From positions 1,481,060 to 1,545,059 of the forward strand of contig JAJEKV010000058.1 in NCBI GenBank assembly GCA_021234155.1: DNA of 64,000 bases, written 5' to 3'. The position numbers were made by a program, and so were the translations under genes. Of the stretch, positions 1-13,400 are shown one piece after another. The first letter of the stretch is position 1, and each line of letters opens with the position of its first letter. The notes below the pieces were generated by a model. That model was not told the DNA's origin, ran no database searches, and saw only the letters and a program-made list of their open reading frames with translations. The stretch comes from Isoetes taiwanensis (taxonomy: Eukaryota > Streptophyta > Lycopodiopsida > Isoetales > Isoetaceae).

Positions 1-190
1 TTTTTTCTTGCCTGAGGCGAGCAATGGGCAGTAACGAGCGATGGGCAGTAACGACATAACATAAGGGCGTTCTCAAATAATAGAAGAATGGGCAGGATCG
101 ACATAACATAAGGGCATTCTCAAACAATAGAAGTTTTTTCTCGCCTCACGAGGCGAGAATGGGCAGGATCGACATAACATAATAGGGGCG
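1..190. repeat. Short tandem repeat, ~60-bp unit
   Basis: Three imperfect copies of a unit containing ATGGGCAGGATCGACATAAC followed by ATAAGGGC(G/A)TTCTC. A perfect 10-bp inverted pair (TTCTCGCCTC, AC, GAGGCGAGAA) sits at about 137-158. The array is cut by the window start. No gene is visible in it. Confidence 0.7.
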
Positions 191-409
191 TTCTCCAGTA
201 TGGACACGGATATGCTCAGTGCGTGCCCAAGCCCATTTAAACGTTTATGTGCATCCTTTCCAGGGGCATTTGAGGGGCCTATCATCTACATGGACGCAAA
301 AATGTTGCAAAAATGTTGCAGCAGATAGCTGTGCGAACAAAGTTGCTTCCCACAGCAGGTGTAAATGCAGATTATGCAGCAGTGGATCTTTCTGAGCCAC
401 AAACTTCAT

Positions 410-576
410 ATAGCATCCATCAATACTGCAGGTGTATGACTCCTCCCCTTCGTCGCCAGCAAAAATCAGAGTTAATCTCTCGCTTCTGTCTTATAGCATC
501 CATCAATACTGCAGGTGTATGACTCCTCCCCTTCGCCGCCAAAGAAAAATCGAGTTAATCTCTCGCCTTCGCTTAT
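410..576. repeat. 83-bp tandem duplication
   Basis: Two adjacent copies of an 83-bp unit beginning TATAGCATCCATCAATACTG differ at only a few bases. Short overlapping ORFs across them (313-761) are products of the repeat and are not called as genes. Confidence 0.8.
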
Positions 577-818
577 ATCCGCTACAATCAAAGCAAAGAA
601 CTACCAGCAAGAGGTTAGAGAGTTTAAAGAAGCTGAATGTAGATCAAAATCCTCTGATAATACCGCCAGCAGATGTGGCAAAACACAGAGCTTTCTCTGC
701 TCCAGAGCCTTCTGGAGACTACGACTTCTGGAGCCTTCTGGAAAAATCTAATCTAATCTAAATACTTCCGCCATTCTTCCGGGCCAAGCTGGCCAAGCTG
801 CCAGGCTGTAGATCCGGG

Positions 819-1181
819 CTACATCATCGCATATAAGCCAATAAAAAAAATCGAATGCTCTTGATTGACAGAAGAGGGGCGACTGGTTGAAGCGCCAGTG
901 TTTGAAGATCGAACATTCAAAGTATGAAACATTTTTGGAGCAAGCTGCTCGGCATCGAGGACGTCTTCCGGAGGAGAAATTTCTGCTTGATCTACAGATC
1001 TGGCAAGCCCCCTTCTTTTCCAAACTAGAAGATAATAGAGCTCCGCTGCAAGAAGAACTGCCAGAATCGAAAATATTACTGTCAGCCACTCCAAGAGTAC
1101 CCAACGAGCCCATTTTTCGCCCAAATATCTGCCCTCTGCTTCATAAATCTGGTTTTCAACTTCCGGAGCTCGCGAATCCAT
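819..1181 (-). CDS. Putative small single-pass membrane protein
   Basis: A 120-residue minus-strand frame starts MDSRAPEVENQIYEAEG and has one strong hydrophobic segment at about residues 28-53 (WVLLEWLTVIF through ELYYLLVW), followed directly by a basic KRR anchor. This suggests a type III or signal-anchored membrane protein with a serine-rich, acidic tail. Upstream of the ATG on the minus strand is a CT-rich leader (repeated CTTTT, 1185-1220) and a TATATC about 50 bases out, which is typical of plant 5' leaders. I do not recognise the family with confidence. The AELYYLLxWK string resembles the anchor of some small uncharacterised plant membrane proteins. The last ~15 residues may be intronic read-through, so the true C-terminus is uncertain. 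No neighbouring gene helps. Confidence 0.45.
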   Translation of the reverse strand: MDSRAPEVENQIYEAEGRYLGEKWARWVLLEWLTVIFSILAVLLAAELYYLLVWKRRGLARSVDQAEISPPEDVLDAEQLAPKMFHTLNVRSSNTGASTSRPSSVNQEHSIFFIGLYAMM

Positions 1182-1370
1182 AAGTATGGCGCTCTAAAGA
1201 AAAGAAAAGAAAAGAAGCGGGATATAGAAGATTCAAATCAGCCCCCGATTCAAAACACACCAGCTGTTTACACGAATATGCCAGCTGCCTCTTAGTACAC
1301 ATTTTGAATTTCATTTTATCCCGCCCATTCTTTTGAACAAGCATAACAACAGGGAGCGGGGAAGATAGCA

Positions 1371-1448
1371 TGGCGCCCATTTGATCAGCCAAGCAGAGGC
1401 GCCCATCGATCAGCCAAGCATGGCGCCCATCGATCAGCCAAGCAGCGC
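1371..1448. repeat. 25-bp tandem repeat, three copies
   Basis: Three copies of GGCGCCCATCGATCAGCCAA with short linkers. The repeat lies in the presumed upstream region of the minus-strand gene at 819-1181. Confidence 0.75.
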
Positions 1449-2061
1449 CCAACTGTAAGTGGTGCGTTTGTGTTTTTCCTATTGCTGGATTCTCTCTAAA
1501 CCGTAGGTGTTCTTCCCAAAACGAATTCTAGGTCCTGAAATAGGGCCGATTCTCTAGTTGCATGCCTTCTACTGCAGATTCGATCACTTCCAGGTGGTCG
1601 TCATGCCTTGACATGCTCGAAATTCAATCCATTGAACTCTTTCTGCCGTGAATACACATGTTTGAAAAAGTTTCGATCCTATTTTGGTTCAATCCCCTTT
1701 GTTTACTCCCAACCAGTACAACGGTGCCATGTGGCGAAACATCATCATTTAATTTAATGTTCTATAACCATACCTAATGTGTATACTATACATTAAAAGT
1801 TACGCCCCTTAGGGCCAATTTTACTAGCCCTGGTATGCTTCCCGACTTCTCGTCTCCTGTGCCGATGCAGCAGAATGTTTTCTCTTCTGCTCTTCCAATT
1901 GAATTGATTGAATAGAGCTTTTGTTATCAGCCGGAGTAGGTCTTGCCCTGCGTGCATATAAAGGAGAAAGTAGATAGCTTAATCGCTATGGTTCCTGCAA
2001 AGGAAGCTTCCACACATTAATTAGCTTGAGAAATCTATTATTCTGTTATAGAAAGCTATTG

Positions 2062-2180
2062 AAAGTCACTTTTCTTCTATCTCGAATTTTAAGGGCACTT
2101 TTCTTCTATCACGAATTAAAAGATAGAAAGGTCACTATTTAAAGGTCACTTTTCTTCTATCTTGAATTTTAAGGGCATTC
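2062..2180. repeat. ~30-bp tandem repeat
   Basis: Three imperfect copies of CACTTTTCTTCTATCTCGAA followed by TTTTAAGGGC. No gene is seen from 1182 to 2340. Confidence 0.6.
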
Positions 2181-2344
2181 TTCTAGGGTTGCATTGAGTT
2201 TCGGTTTGTAGCAGTTTGTTGTTTGTATACTCTCTATATTTTCGAAATTTTGCCAAGTATTGTCTTTAGTTGCAGAAAATATTGTCTAATTTTGCCTGGA
2301 TCTTAAAGGGGCCTTTTAAATGCGTGTTTTACAACGATTTTAAC

Positions 2345-2700
2345 AACTCTGAGCTGCCTTTCTCGACTCGCGAGTCGAAAAAGGCCTTCAAACCTCGTTT
2401 TTAAGCTTTTGAGGCGCTTTTTCTCGACTCGCGAGTCGAGAAAGGCCTTCTGACCCATAAAACCTGCGTTTTTGGCTTTGAGCTGCCTTTCTCGACTCGC
2501 GAGTCGAGAAAGGCCTTCTGACCCATAAAACCTCGTTTACGGCTTTTGAGTCGCCTTTCTCGACTTCGCGAGTCGAAAAAAGCCTTCGACCCATAAAACC
2601 TGCGTTTTTAAGCTTTTGAGTTTGCCTTTCTCGACTCGCGAATCGAAAAAGCCTTCACCCCTAAACCTGCGTTTTTCCCTCTCGAGTACTGCCTTTCTCA
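2345..2700. repeat. Array of ~68-bp units each with a 28-bp palindrome
   Basis: At least five units at a spacing of about 60-72 bp. The copy at 2486-2513 is a perfect 28-bp palindrome centred on CTCGACTCGCGAGTCGAG; the others carry one or two changes. Between palindromes each unit has GACCCATAAAACCTGCGTTT. A 68-aa minus-strand ORF at 2388-2594 is the repeat read through and not a gene. Confidence 0.85.
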
Positions 2701-2709
2701 TGCCTGTAT

Positions 2710-5456
2710 TTTCCAAAAATAGCCCTAAGAACTGTGTTTTATTTTATTTTTTTTTGCATGTAGCATCACTTGACTAATTTGATTTTGTCTCTTGCAATCC
2801 TTATCTCGACCAAATAGTACATGCTTGGGAGCAATGAAAAGATCAGTTCATTAAAGAAAGGTGCCGAAAGAGGGTGGTGACATCGAGTTGGACATACAAG
2901 CACGTGGCCCATAAAGGAACTCCTCATACAAATTTCTATCGCCCAGTAAGTTGCTCCGTGACTAGGAGAGAGCTCCACGCCCTTTGCACTAGGTGGTTCA
3001 TGTGTGAAGAGGGTGTAATGATTGTGCCCATACGACCACTATGGTCTCTTCACCCACTGTAATATATATTGTAATGAGCCCATTTATAAATATAAGGTAT
3101 CTCAAAACTAGTATTTTTGGGTGATTAAGTAAACGATTTGCATAATTTTTGTTGGAATTTGTGATCTATTGTCTACCCACCTAAGAAAATAGAGCCAAAA
3201 TGTTCAACTAAGAATCTTTTTCAATTAGAACTTGATAGGTCTAATGCATGTTTGCGTTGCATTGTTCTTGTTCTCGACACGCTATCCAAGAAAACTGGAA
3301 GAAAAGCTTGGATGCACACTAATAGACAAAAATTCCAATTATGGCCAGTTTTTGGGTCGGGGTGCTTCTTTTTGTGTAAATTAACAGGGTTCCGAAAAAA
3401 AATGGGAATGGAATGAGTCCCACTTTAATTAAATACGACTTAAAGGCTGAAGAAACCAGTCAATGACTCAGCATAAATCAAATGTTATCTTTAATTCCCC
3501 ATATATTTAGACTGAACATACCAATAGTCTCGAAATTCATATGGGCGACTGAAAAGTAGACAATATTTTTCTTTAGATCAATTTGTCTTATCATAATCAG
3601 ATGGGTATGTATAATAGCAATCACGTTCCGGGTATAAATGAAAGGAGTGGGTATGTTGAACCTTGAAAGGCCATAGGTTTCTAATTTCGAAGGGATTCCT
3701 GCCAAGATTATGAATCCAGCTCAGGGTGAGTTCGAATTACGAAGATGCAACAGAGATGATGGGTTTCGTAAACGGCATGCAATGATCAACCCTCTATTTC
3801 TGGATGTGGCCCTTAAATTAAAAATTGCAAGTAGGATTATGTGCGTGCAAAGCAAAGCACCATAAATATCAAACATCATGTTTAAACCACAAGCATACCC
3901 GTGGTATATCCCAATCTTTGTCTTTTGCCATGTTAAATCCACACTAAAAAAAAGAGTAAAAAATACACTGCATTTTTGTAGACAGCGCAACTTTTGTGAT
4001 TCAAGACTGGCTTAAACAACTTTTTATATTAAGCTATATAATGTCTTGTGTTTAACACTGCATAATCCTGCAACGACATGCTACTTATTGGATTGGCTTC
4101 CTTTAGCTTCATTCTTCAGTGAGATCATATGTTGACAAGTCTCTCTGACCATTTTCTTCTCGTGTTGTTTCCTGTAGTTTCATCTACAATGCCTTAGCAA
4201 GTCTCTAATAAACAAGTTTTTATCATAAGAATATGTAATCCTGGATGAGAAAATTCAACTTTGAAAGACTAAGGTAGCTTTGTCTTTGGAGGGGCTTTTC
4301 TTGGTAGGGAATGGTTTTTGAACATAAAGCAGATGGTTTTGGATATCTCTTGAGGTCGTGTGCATCCAAACCCTACTTGTCCATTCCTAGTTGTGCACTA
4401 GGCAAAATGGAACATTTGTTCCCCCTGTGCACAATCAAATGTCAGCATATTAGAGAAGAGATTTCATCGTGTAACTAGTGACATTCAACTCTGACTCTAT
4501 TAGGGTTGAATCGGCAAGAAGCGGCAAAAAAAAGAAGAAGAGATGATTATTTTTCTTATTCGAAAAGAGGGACGATGACGTGGCATAAAATTCAAAATGC
4601 ACTGCCCTTAGCTAGAAACGTACAGCAACCCCATGACAATGGATTCATTGAATCCCCACAGTATAATCTACAATCCCTAATTGCTAGTAATCCCTAATTG
4701 ACCGTTGTTTCTAACTCTTGTAGTTGCCTTAAATCAACAACAACGATTGAAGGAAGCAAGGAGAAAGCTAATTGCTTGCCAAGATTCCTACTCAATGAGG
4801 ATGCATAAATAACCCCTAGAATAATCAGCAAGCCCCATATCTCAGTTTTTAGATCTGCACTTACAATTAGAGCTTATGAATACCAATTTCAAGCTTGAGC
4901 ATCCAATTCATTCTCTAGAAGATGGATCCATTGAAATGGCCTGATTCTGCAATTTATAGTCTGCTACTAGCTCTAAAGTGGTCGATTTGGCCTTCTATTT
5001 AAAAATAAATGCATGTGATGGTTGTTCCCTAGCTTCCGAACTGCCATATCTTGCAGTCCGTTGCATGCAATAGTGCCCTTTAGCCTCCCAAAGAAGCATA
5101 CAACGATTTCCCCCTTCTATTTTTTTATTTTTCCATTTGGACCAATCACATCCATAACAACATTTGTTTTAAATGTGAACATTACTATGTGCAAGTCTTT
5201 CTTCTCGCTCTTGTGACGTTTTCTCACATTGTCTTCGTGGCATTTTATTTCACGAAGTGTTGTTTGCTTGCATTATGCAAGTGTAAGTATCTGAGAAATT
5301 CATAACAATTACCATGCCATAATTTAATTGCTACATGAAGAATTGTACGTACTTAAGGAACAGATGGAAATGAGATACTTCATGTAGTTTCTTTTGCAGA
5401 GTTTACATTTTTGCAACAATGTCTAGGCATTATGCTATCCATTTATAATTGTAGAC
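2710..5456. other. Intergenic, no gene recognised
   Basis: AT-rich sequence with scattered ORFs under 90 codons in both strands. None has a recognisable domain or supported splice signals. No tRNA or structured RNA was found by eye. Confidence 0.5.
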
Positions 5457-5740
5457 ATTAGAGTTTTTTTTGGAATCAATTAAGGGCCGAAACTCGATGC
5501 CACGTCCAAAAGCTCGCGGCCAATCTAGATGGCTGTAAGCTCTATCACAGTCGAAAATAAATTTGAAAGCTTCATGGTGTCAGCTGGGAGCTTTGTTACA
5601 CTCCAACACGAAACGAGAGGTTAATGGCGAGTCAAAAGATGTAGGAGAAATGATGTTTCTGCACATTGGAAGGCTTTGATAGTCGGTTTTCGAAGGCAAA
5701 GAGATATTTGTACAAGTGAGGTTCTAATATATATCACGCC
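5457..5740 (+). mobile_element. Truncated copy of the 55.6-kb TIR element
   Basis: Starts with CATTAGAGTTTTTTTTGGAA then TCAATTAAGGGCC, nearly the terminal repeat found at 55627 and, inverted, at 59197. The next 230 bases (GGCTGTAAGCTCTATC, GGAGCTTTGTTACACTC, GGCAAAGAGATATTTGTACA) match 56045-56225 inside that element. The segment between them in the 55.6-kb copy (about 350 bp) is absent here. I find no matching right terminus downstream, so this is a fragment. Confidence 0.65.
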
Positions 5741-7426
5741 AGCAACGAACTCGTGAGCAAAATACTTCCTCATATTCACTAGGAAAACCATGTGGATCAG
5801 ATCTGGGACCTTATAAGCGAGGGTTCCAAGCTCAAGACTGGAGGGCCACCACCTTGTGCATCTCCATTGCTCTCCATCACAACCCTGCAACAGCAAGTCA
5901 CGAACAAGAGGTACCCTAAACGAGAAGAAAGTTGAAACTTACAAACTGGAATACAAACTGTCCAAACAAAATAAAACTAGACAAGGGCAACCCACATCTA
6001 AAGTGTGATCACCAGTGTGGATCGGGATGTAATCCACATCAGGCTCTAAAATAACAACATCAGGGCTAAAAGAAGTTCATGTCCTCTTCGTTACAAGGAA
6101 TAAAACCATCCCAATAATGTGCGCCTTGACCCATTCCTTTCCACGAGCACGAAGCCTGCAGGTAATCCAAACAATATGGTCCTAATGTCAGAGGGCATGC
6201 AATGAGTGGGATTTAAGAGAACTCTCCACGCGGCTCTAACCCTGTGATCATTAATATGAGCAGTGTTAGAGGGTATGATCCAGGGACTTGATAGTATATA
6301 CTTCCCAGACCTGATTATCCTACATAAATTATAAGTTCAACTAGCAGTAAACCTTCGATTCCCATGGTAAAACACAAAGTAAGCAGCCTTGTTTAGTAAA
6401 TTTCTGTTATCCCGTGTACAACAAGCCCTTCAGTATCACCTGCACCCCACCTCAAACACAAGTTCTTGCCTTTCTCGATAATAGATTCAGAAATATTATG
6501 AAGATGGCAAGAATAGTAAACCTTCCCCATATCTTTCATGCAATACCCCACCATCCCTTCAAAATAGTGAAATGGGTTATTCTTCAAAGGTTTACACATT
6601 AACACAACTGCCCAGCAAGACACCTCTTATCACAGAAAGAGGACAAAGCATTAAAAAAACTATAAGACACATCCCGGCCTGACAAACCAAGGGTGATAGA
6701 TACATCAATTCCCCCCAATCCATCTTCCTCGGCTCACCACAAGAGCTATCAATTCCACAAGACGTACCAGAGGACAAAGGCACAGGGCCAACAGCTCCTT
6801 GCAGCCCTTTTCATGAACATATTCACAAAATAAACAAGAACACAACAGCAACTTACCTCAGTGCAGGTCGAAGAGAAGAACCAAGCCGACCAATTTTTAG
6901 TCTTCCTTCCCATGCAAGCAATAGATCTTATCCGACACTTGCATAAAGGGATTGGGCTTGCCCGACACCTCCAGCTTCCAGGAATGGAAACAACCCAAGC
7001 GCAGGCTATCTGCAAGCGCCAAACCAAAACCCTAAACCTTCAAACAAACAAATACTCCTATTTCGAACTCCCTGTCCACCATCAGCAATATACATATACA
7101 TATTTGTATATGAATATGCCCCAAAACATCCACAAATCACATGTTATATTCCCATGCTTCTTGATGGCGGCCACATTTTTTTAGCCATGAAGGAGATTTA
7201 TTTATCCCTTGGTTTTTGAGTAGATTTCATTGAAGTGTACAACAGGTCTTGACCGATTTGGGTTGGTCACCCAAAGGGGGGAATAGACCACCACCATCCG
7301 GGGCAACGATAGTTAAGGGAAGGAGGAAAACAATAAATTACCAGCATCCGGGGATGACGGATCTGGAAATTGGACAAGACCCAACTTCTTCTTCTTTTTT
7401 TAGGGGACAAGACCCAACTCCTTGAC
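5741..7426. other. Intergenic and presumed 5' region of the next gene
   Basis: No convincing gene. Overlapping ORFs of 60-107 codons on both strands (6393-7184) lack recognisable domains. An upstream exon or 5' leader of the gene starting at 7427 could lie here but I cannot place one. Confidence 0.4.
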
Positions 7427-10400
7427 ATGTCTTCAACTTCAAATCTCAAGATCGAATCGACTCATGAAAAACCATGGAAGCGAAAACATAAGAAGTTTGT
7501 GGCAGCTGGGAAGCTTGACCAGGCCATCGAGATATATGAGGGAAAACCTGCAATCACCAATCTATCGCTTGATATTACACCCGTAAATGGAGGATACATA
7601 AGAGTTATATGCAAGGATGAAGCTGAATTCGTCATACCCAAGGCGGTGGTGGAATGCTTCCAGTGTGTTGATATCATTTTTCTCAGCCAAGGTGAGTTTT
7701 CAGTCCAGTTTTCTTGAAAATCTTTTCTATTCTAAAGACTTTTGTTTCGTAGTTTACATTATCAATATATCAAATAAACTGGTGCTATATGATATTTACA
7801 TGATATTTGCATCACTCGTTCCTAAAGGCCCTTTTCTGCTAATGAAAATTTCAGAGACCTTCAAAGAAAGGGTGGAAAACCTTCTTAAGTTTCCTGATAT
7901 TATGCCCGAGGTAGGTCCTTGAGTACCGAATCATATCAGTAGGATGGAAAAAGGATGTTCGCATCACAACAACTAGCATGTCAATGTTCAAATCCCAGTT
8001 GGAATTTCCTCCCTCCTTAGTTGCTGGATATACATTATCAAGCTTGTACTTTTGCAGTGCCGAAAATGATGAAAAGGAATTAGATGCAGGAGAAATGAAT
8101 GCCTTATTTCTTTCATGACATATTATTAGGTTCTGGAGACAGTTCTTCGTTTTTGCTTTATGGAGTATTTGAATAACCTAAAAGCTGAAAAATATTGGGG
8201 CTATGAAGTACCACGTGTCGCTTTTCACTTTGAGGTACTCATATACTGCTACATGTCAGATTCAAGCATATGCATTTTTTTTTATTACACGATTTGCTGC
8301 AATATATATGTTATGCTTTGGCTTTATATGGCATTTTTGTCTGTACTGCGTACTCAATACTGGAGTTTTTGATGGTAATCTGCAACATTTTTTATCTTTT
8401 ACTCTTATCAGCCTTATAAAGAGTTATTTATTTTTATCCACTTGTAAAGATTTAAGAAGCCCCGTAGATGAGGTGCAAACTCTGCTCATTGAGGAAGAAC
8501 TTGATTATCATTATCTTTCCCATGTCTTTCAAGACATGATCTACAAAAATCGAAAAACAAGGAGCAAGGGAAATAAAGACATGGCAAAATGATGATGCTT
8601 TAATTGTCACAACAAGAGACACTCTACACCAAGCCAAAGAAATTGAAAGAAAGTTGTGCCACATGGAGAAGGACAGACAAAAGAAAATAGGGACAGCGGC
8701 AAGCTGTCTAGACCATGGCAGTGGCTGAGGCAGGTCATGCAGTAGGTGCAAATGGGAACAAGAAAGCCTTATATGAGCAAAGGAAATTAAAGCTTTATCT
8801 AAACAACTCAGCTCAAAGACTCACATCACTCCAGGTCTCATGAGGACTAGGCAATTTCCTATAGGCTTGCTATGGCTGAATTGGCACGAAGCATGCCAAA
8901 TTTTGTGACTAAGATTAATTCAATTGCAATTTAGGTAGAGTTGGCAGTCTGTACAGCATAGAGAGGTTTCGATACGTTATTGGGGAAAGAATGGAAATTT
9001 TTCAAACAAAGTGCAAGAATTCATGAAAAATTCACCAATTGTTTTGATTGCATAACTGCAATTGTGGTGCTTCTCAGCTTGAAATCAAAGGAATCTCTCA
9101 TTTCTATGTAGAAATCATCAATTCAAACTATAGCCACCTGATTTTCTTGCTCTAGTACCATGATAAGTGCTGATGTCTATGCAAGAATGCGAGGAACACA
9201 AAAGTATAAGAGAAGCATGTCAGCATCTTTATTATCCTCTACATATAGCCAAATGTCATGCTCATATAACATAAAAGTATTGTTTAATATCCCCGATATT
9301 TTACCTCAATCGAAGTCTGTTTTGAAAAATATACTGACATGATCAGACATGCTGTGTATGTACTTCACTACACGTGAGAAAGTTTATAGATTTAACCTAT
9401 TGCTTAACTCATAGTTAGCTTAATCCTACTGCTCAACTCATGTTAGCTTGCCGATGGCTTCATCAGTCCTTTGGCAGGCTACAAGTCTTGAAGTTGAAAG
9501 AGCAGTTAGGAAGGATTCAATCTTCCAGCTGGAGGGCAGGCAAAAATATGGCTGGTTAAGCAGGAGGATGCATTTTTTTGCCGTTTATGTTGGCTGAATG
9601 GAGAGTCTTGGATGATCACATGAACTCAAAGCTGCTATGGTATATCTGGCATCATGTGATCGTTTAAAATTGTAAAATGTTTTTGTATAAGGCTCCTGCA
9701 CATATTTTTTGCATGTTGATCGGAGGCTAGAGTATTTATGTGTTGCACCATCTTGCATTGTGCTTACATGCACGTCTATAAAAATTTATGCCTGCGACTA
9801 CTTTCTGAATTGGGCACATTAATACCAGGTAGAACCTGAGAAAGTAATGGACATCATATATGCAGCGCATTTCCTGGGGATTGAGAGCCTTCTTAATGTT
9901 GCTGCCACGATGGTCGCTCACCATCTCAAAGGTAAATTAGATTTATTAAAACTTTACAATCCGTTTTTTTTTTTCTGGTAGTTCCTTATGTTCCCAATTT
10001 GTACAGATGTTCTCGATGTATCATCTATGGCAACCGACCTTGCTCACTGTATAGCAGAGCAGTTTTCCGTGCAAGAGCTCTTTGAGGCAGAGGAGCGAGC
10101 TGACTTTCTGGCCTTAAACCTTGGTATTTACGGTTTGCTGTCTTATTTAAGACCGCATACTTCGCTAATGACCATTGATCGTGTTTCTCTAAAACACAGA
10201 TACATCATCTCTCTGGAAAAAGTTTTGGAGAAAAATTCCTGGAGATTCAAATATCACACCAGTAAACTTCTCTTCAACCTACCCTTCATATCACGAGTGG
10301 GATGCCGCTGAAGGGCCACCACCAACATCTTGGAAGTCATTGTATATAGCTGTTGCACTCCAGCAGCTTGCAGATAAACAGGACGGAGGTATAATTTTTT

Positions 10401-13400
10401 CTGTCGTTACCTTATGCCAACATGTCGTCAAGAGCTTGTTTGTCATTATGAAGCCATCAATCAAATATTTGAGAGGTCTTAAATCCTTTATCAGGTAGCA
10501 ACAACATGTTTTTTGCTGAAATAAGCAGAAAGGGGAAATATGCTTACAAACATACAGTAAGCTATTGTTCTCATATCAATTAGTATTTTTGTACTCAAGT
10601 TGTTTTCTCCCAATATTTCATAATCTGGAAAGAACTTTCAGATCCGACCTGCGCAATGGGATTGGACCATGATAGGACATGGGAGCTTGTCTTTTACATT
10701 ATATTTGGCCCAGTTCCAAAATCTTTTATCACTGAGTAAGAGAGCATACTCTTAACTTACATTGTCTTCCAAAGAGCAATTTGTTAATAGGGTCAGAAAT
10801 GACATACTTTGTAAGGCAATACATGATATATCTAGATATATTTTGAATGCTACTTTGTGTTTATTTGCTAATAATAAGTTATGATTTTACAGATCTCACA
10901 AAGCTTCCTTTAGGAAAATCCTCAGGAGATGGAAGCTTGCCTTGTTGCAGAATTGGACAAGTCCTTGAGTGCCTGCCCTCACTCCAACAGCTAGATATAA
11001 GGTACTTTCTTGGCAAAATATTTTTCACCGGCATAGAACTGCGGCTCTTTATAAGCAGAGCACCTATCCTCTGCATAAAATTATATGAGCATTGCAAGGA
11101 AATGCAGTGGCACATTTAGTGCATTCTTGTGCGCATAAAAACAGGGTTATCAGGCTTCTTATTTTCATGACAGCCACTTGGTCTAGTTGCAGGAATTTTG
11201 AGAAGAAGATATAATTACCTAGAACGTTGCAAAGATTAGGGCCACAACTGAATGCTGCATGTGCAGACAAGCATATCAGCTTCGTTTTCTGACGATTACA
11301 AACTAGAAAAGAAAATCAATATGATGTTGGAATGATTTGAAAACATACTCAATTAATAAAGTATGGTGTTGGCAGTGATACTGGATTTACAACAGAAGCA
11401 GCAGTTTTGTTGAGCGTAGCCATACAAAATCATCAAAGGTGCGCAGTTTCCAGCTTACAACCCCTTTCTCCTCAAAAAAAATAATGTTGTGTTCTGATTT
11501 TAAACGTTCATGCTGGGAAGGTTACAGGTCCTCCAGCTCTCGTATAACCTTATAAAAACAGCTGGTTATGTGGCCATATTACGCGCGCTTCATTATACAA
11601 GGTTTTAAACAAACATGTTATTTGCAAGTGTTGTACTACACTTCAAAGACTTTGTCTTGCTTGGTCACTACTGCCCACTCTTTACTTCACCAGCTTGACA
11701 TTTTGCAGGGTTCTAAAAATGCTAGATGTTCGTGAAAATGCCATTAAAGTTTCTATGCATGTTGATGCCATGTTAGCATTGGAGTCCAGTGCACTTGAGG
11801 TGCTATTATTTGATGGTAAAACTTTCTTAGCTGGATTTAACTGAGTCTCTTTATATCAGAAAGACGCACCGCAATTTTGCACTATGTCAGAATGGTCTAA
11901 TGTTTTCCCATCCCTCTCTTAGATCACCTCAGAGCGATATAGCCTTCTTCAGCTCAAATTGCTAAACCCTGTAGTCTACAACTTTGGACAGTTCAAGAAA
12001 CTGAATTCTGGATCTCCAATCAGGAAGAAGGGTCCAGAAATGCTTGTTTCTCCCTCTGCACTTTTTCTCATTGCAGTTCACCATCTTGGATGGCTCAAGG
12101 TGGCAACGCAGAATAATTACTGTGTCTGACAAATTGAGATAAAAAACAGAAGCACAAAGTAAAGAGGATGAGAGCTGACTGAGCCACAGAAAACCAGACG
12201 CCTTTTATAACAAGCCATATGTGACTGTGTGTGGCGCAATCTGGGCCACTCTATACTACTAGTTAAGCATATGCTCATTATTCCCAAAAAAACCAGCTTG
12301 TTTTTCCAACTTGCATCCATTGCAAAAGACATTCAGGCTCGGACCCCATCAACCATTAGGAAAAATCTTAAGATGATACAGAACTCAGCCTTCAGCAGCA
12401 AACCGTTGAAAGTGTCCCTTGGCTCCCCAGCATATGTTTTTACTAACAGCTTCATCATCATTGCATTTGGCCTGCAAATCATTTCAATTAAAAGCCTTGA
12501 GCAAAGGACAACATCATGAAAGCAATTCCTTATCATGCTCTTGCACTAATTCATTAAGGTTGTCTAGCATCCATTCAATCAGAACCCTTGAGTACTTTGC
12601 CATGGTTGCTATGCTTGGCATTCTGTTATATTTAGAACTTGAAGCTTCAAGTTAATTATCTTGAACCTAAGACAGAAAATAGGGGAACAGGATTGCCTTA
12701 TCTTCAAGAGCTGAAGGACTTGCATCACTTAGGATAAGGAAGAAGGATGATAAAGTGATAGCTGACTCTGCAAATTGTGATATGAATCTCCAAGAGCCCA
12801 GCTAATGAAGGCGTTTGGAATACCTTCAAACTTCAAGAACATCATGCTATTTTTACTCAGGTTAATCCACGTTTATTTTATTCGATATGTTCAAGGGTTG
12901 GTTCAACTGTAAGTCAAGTGAAGATGCAGACTGCAACACTATCAAGAGAAAGTCAACTTTCCCTCAAACCCATCCTAGAAATAACATTAGTCGGAGTAGA
13001 TTAAATTATTTATTTTCCCACCAGCTCTTGGAGCTGGTGTGAGTCAAGTACGTCCATACTTAGTCATAATCTTTAGCTTAGGGGAAGTTCTCCAGGGGCA
13101 CCAGTTATCTACCAGTTTTGAAATCACATGACCGACACGCGCCCCAAAAGGCTTTGCCCTACCACGAATGCAGCATTGGCTCCAGGAAACCCATCCTAGA
13201 CAGTACTCAAGGAATTCAATTTATTTCGATAGAAAACACAATGTTGTAAAAGCTTCAAGCCTCAAAAACTGTGATTACAATTTCAGGGAATTGTAAGCGC
13301 AATGGTGAAATAAATGATAATGAGTGCCAGGAGAGCAGCCAGCTAGGCAGAAGACATGCTAGCAACCAGCAAGGATTGAATTTTCTAGGTTTCTTACCCA

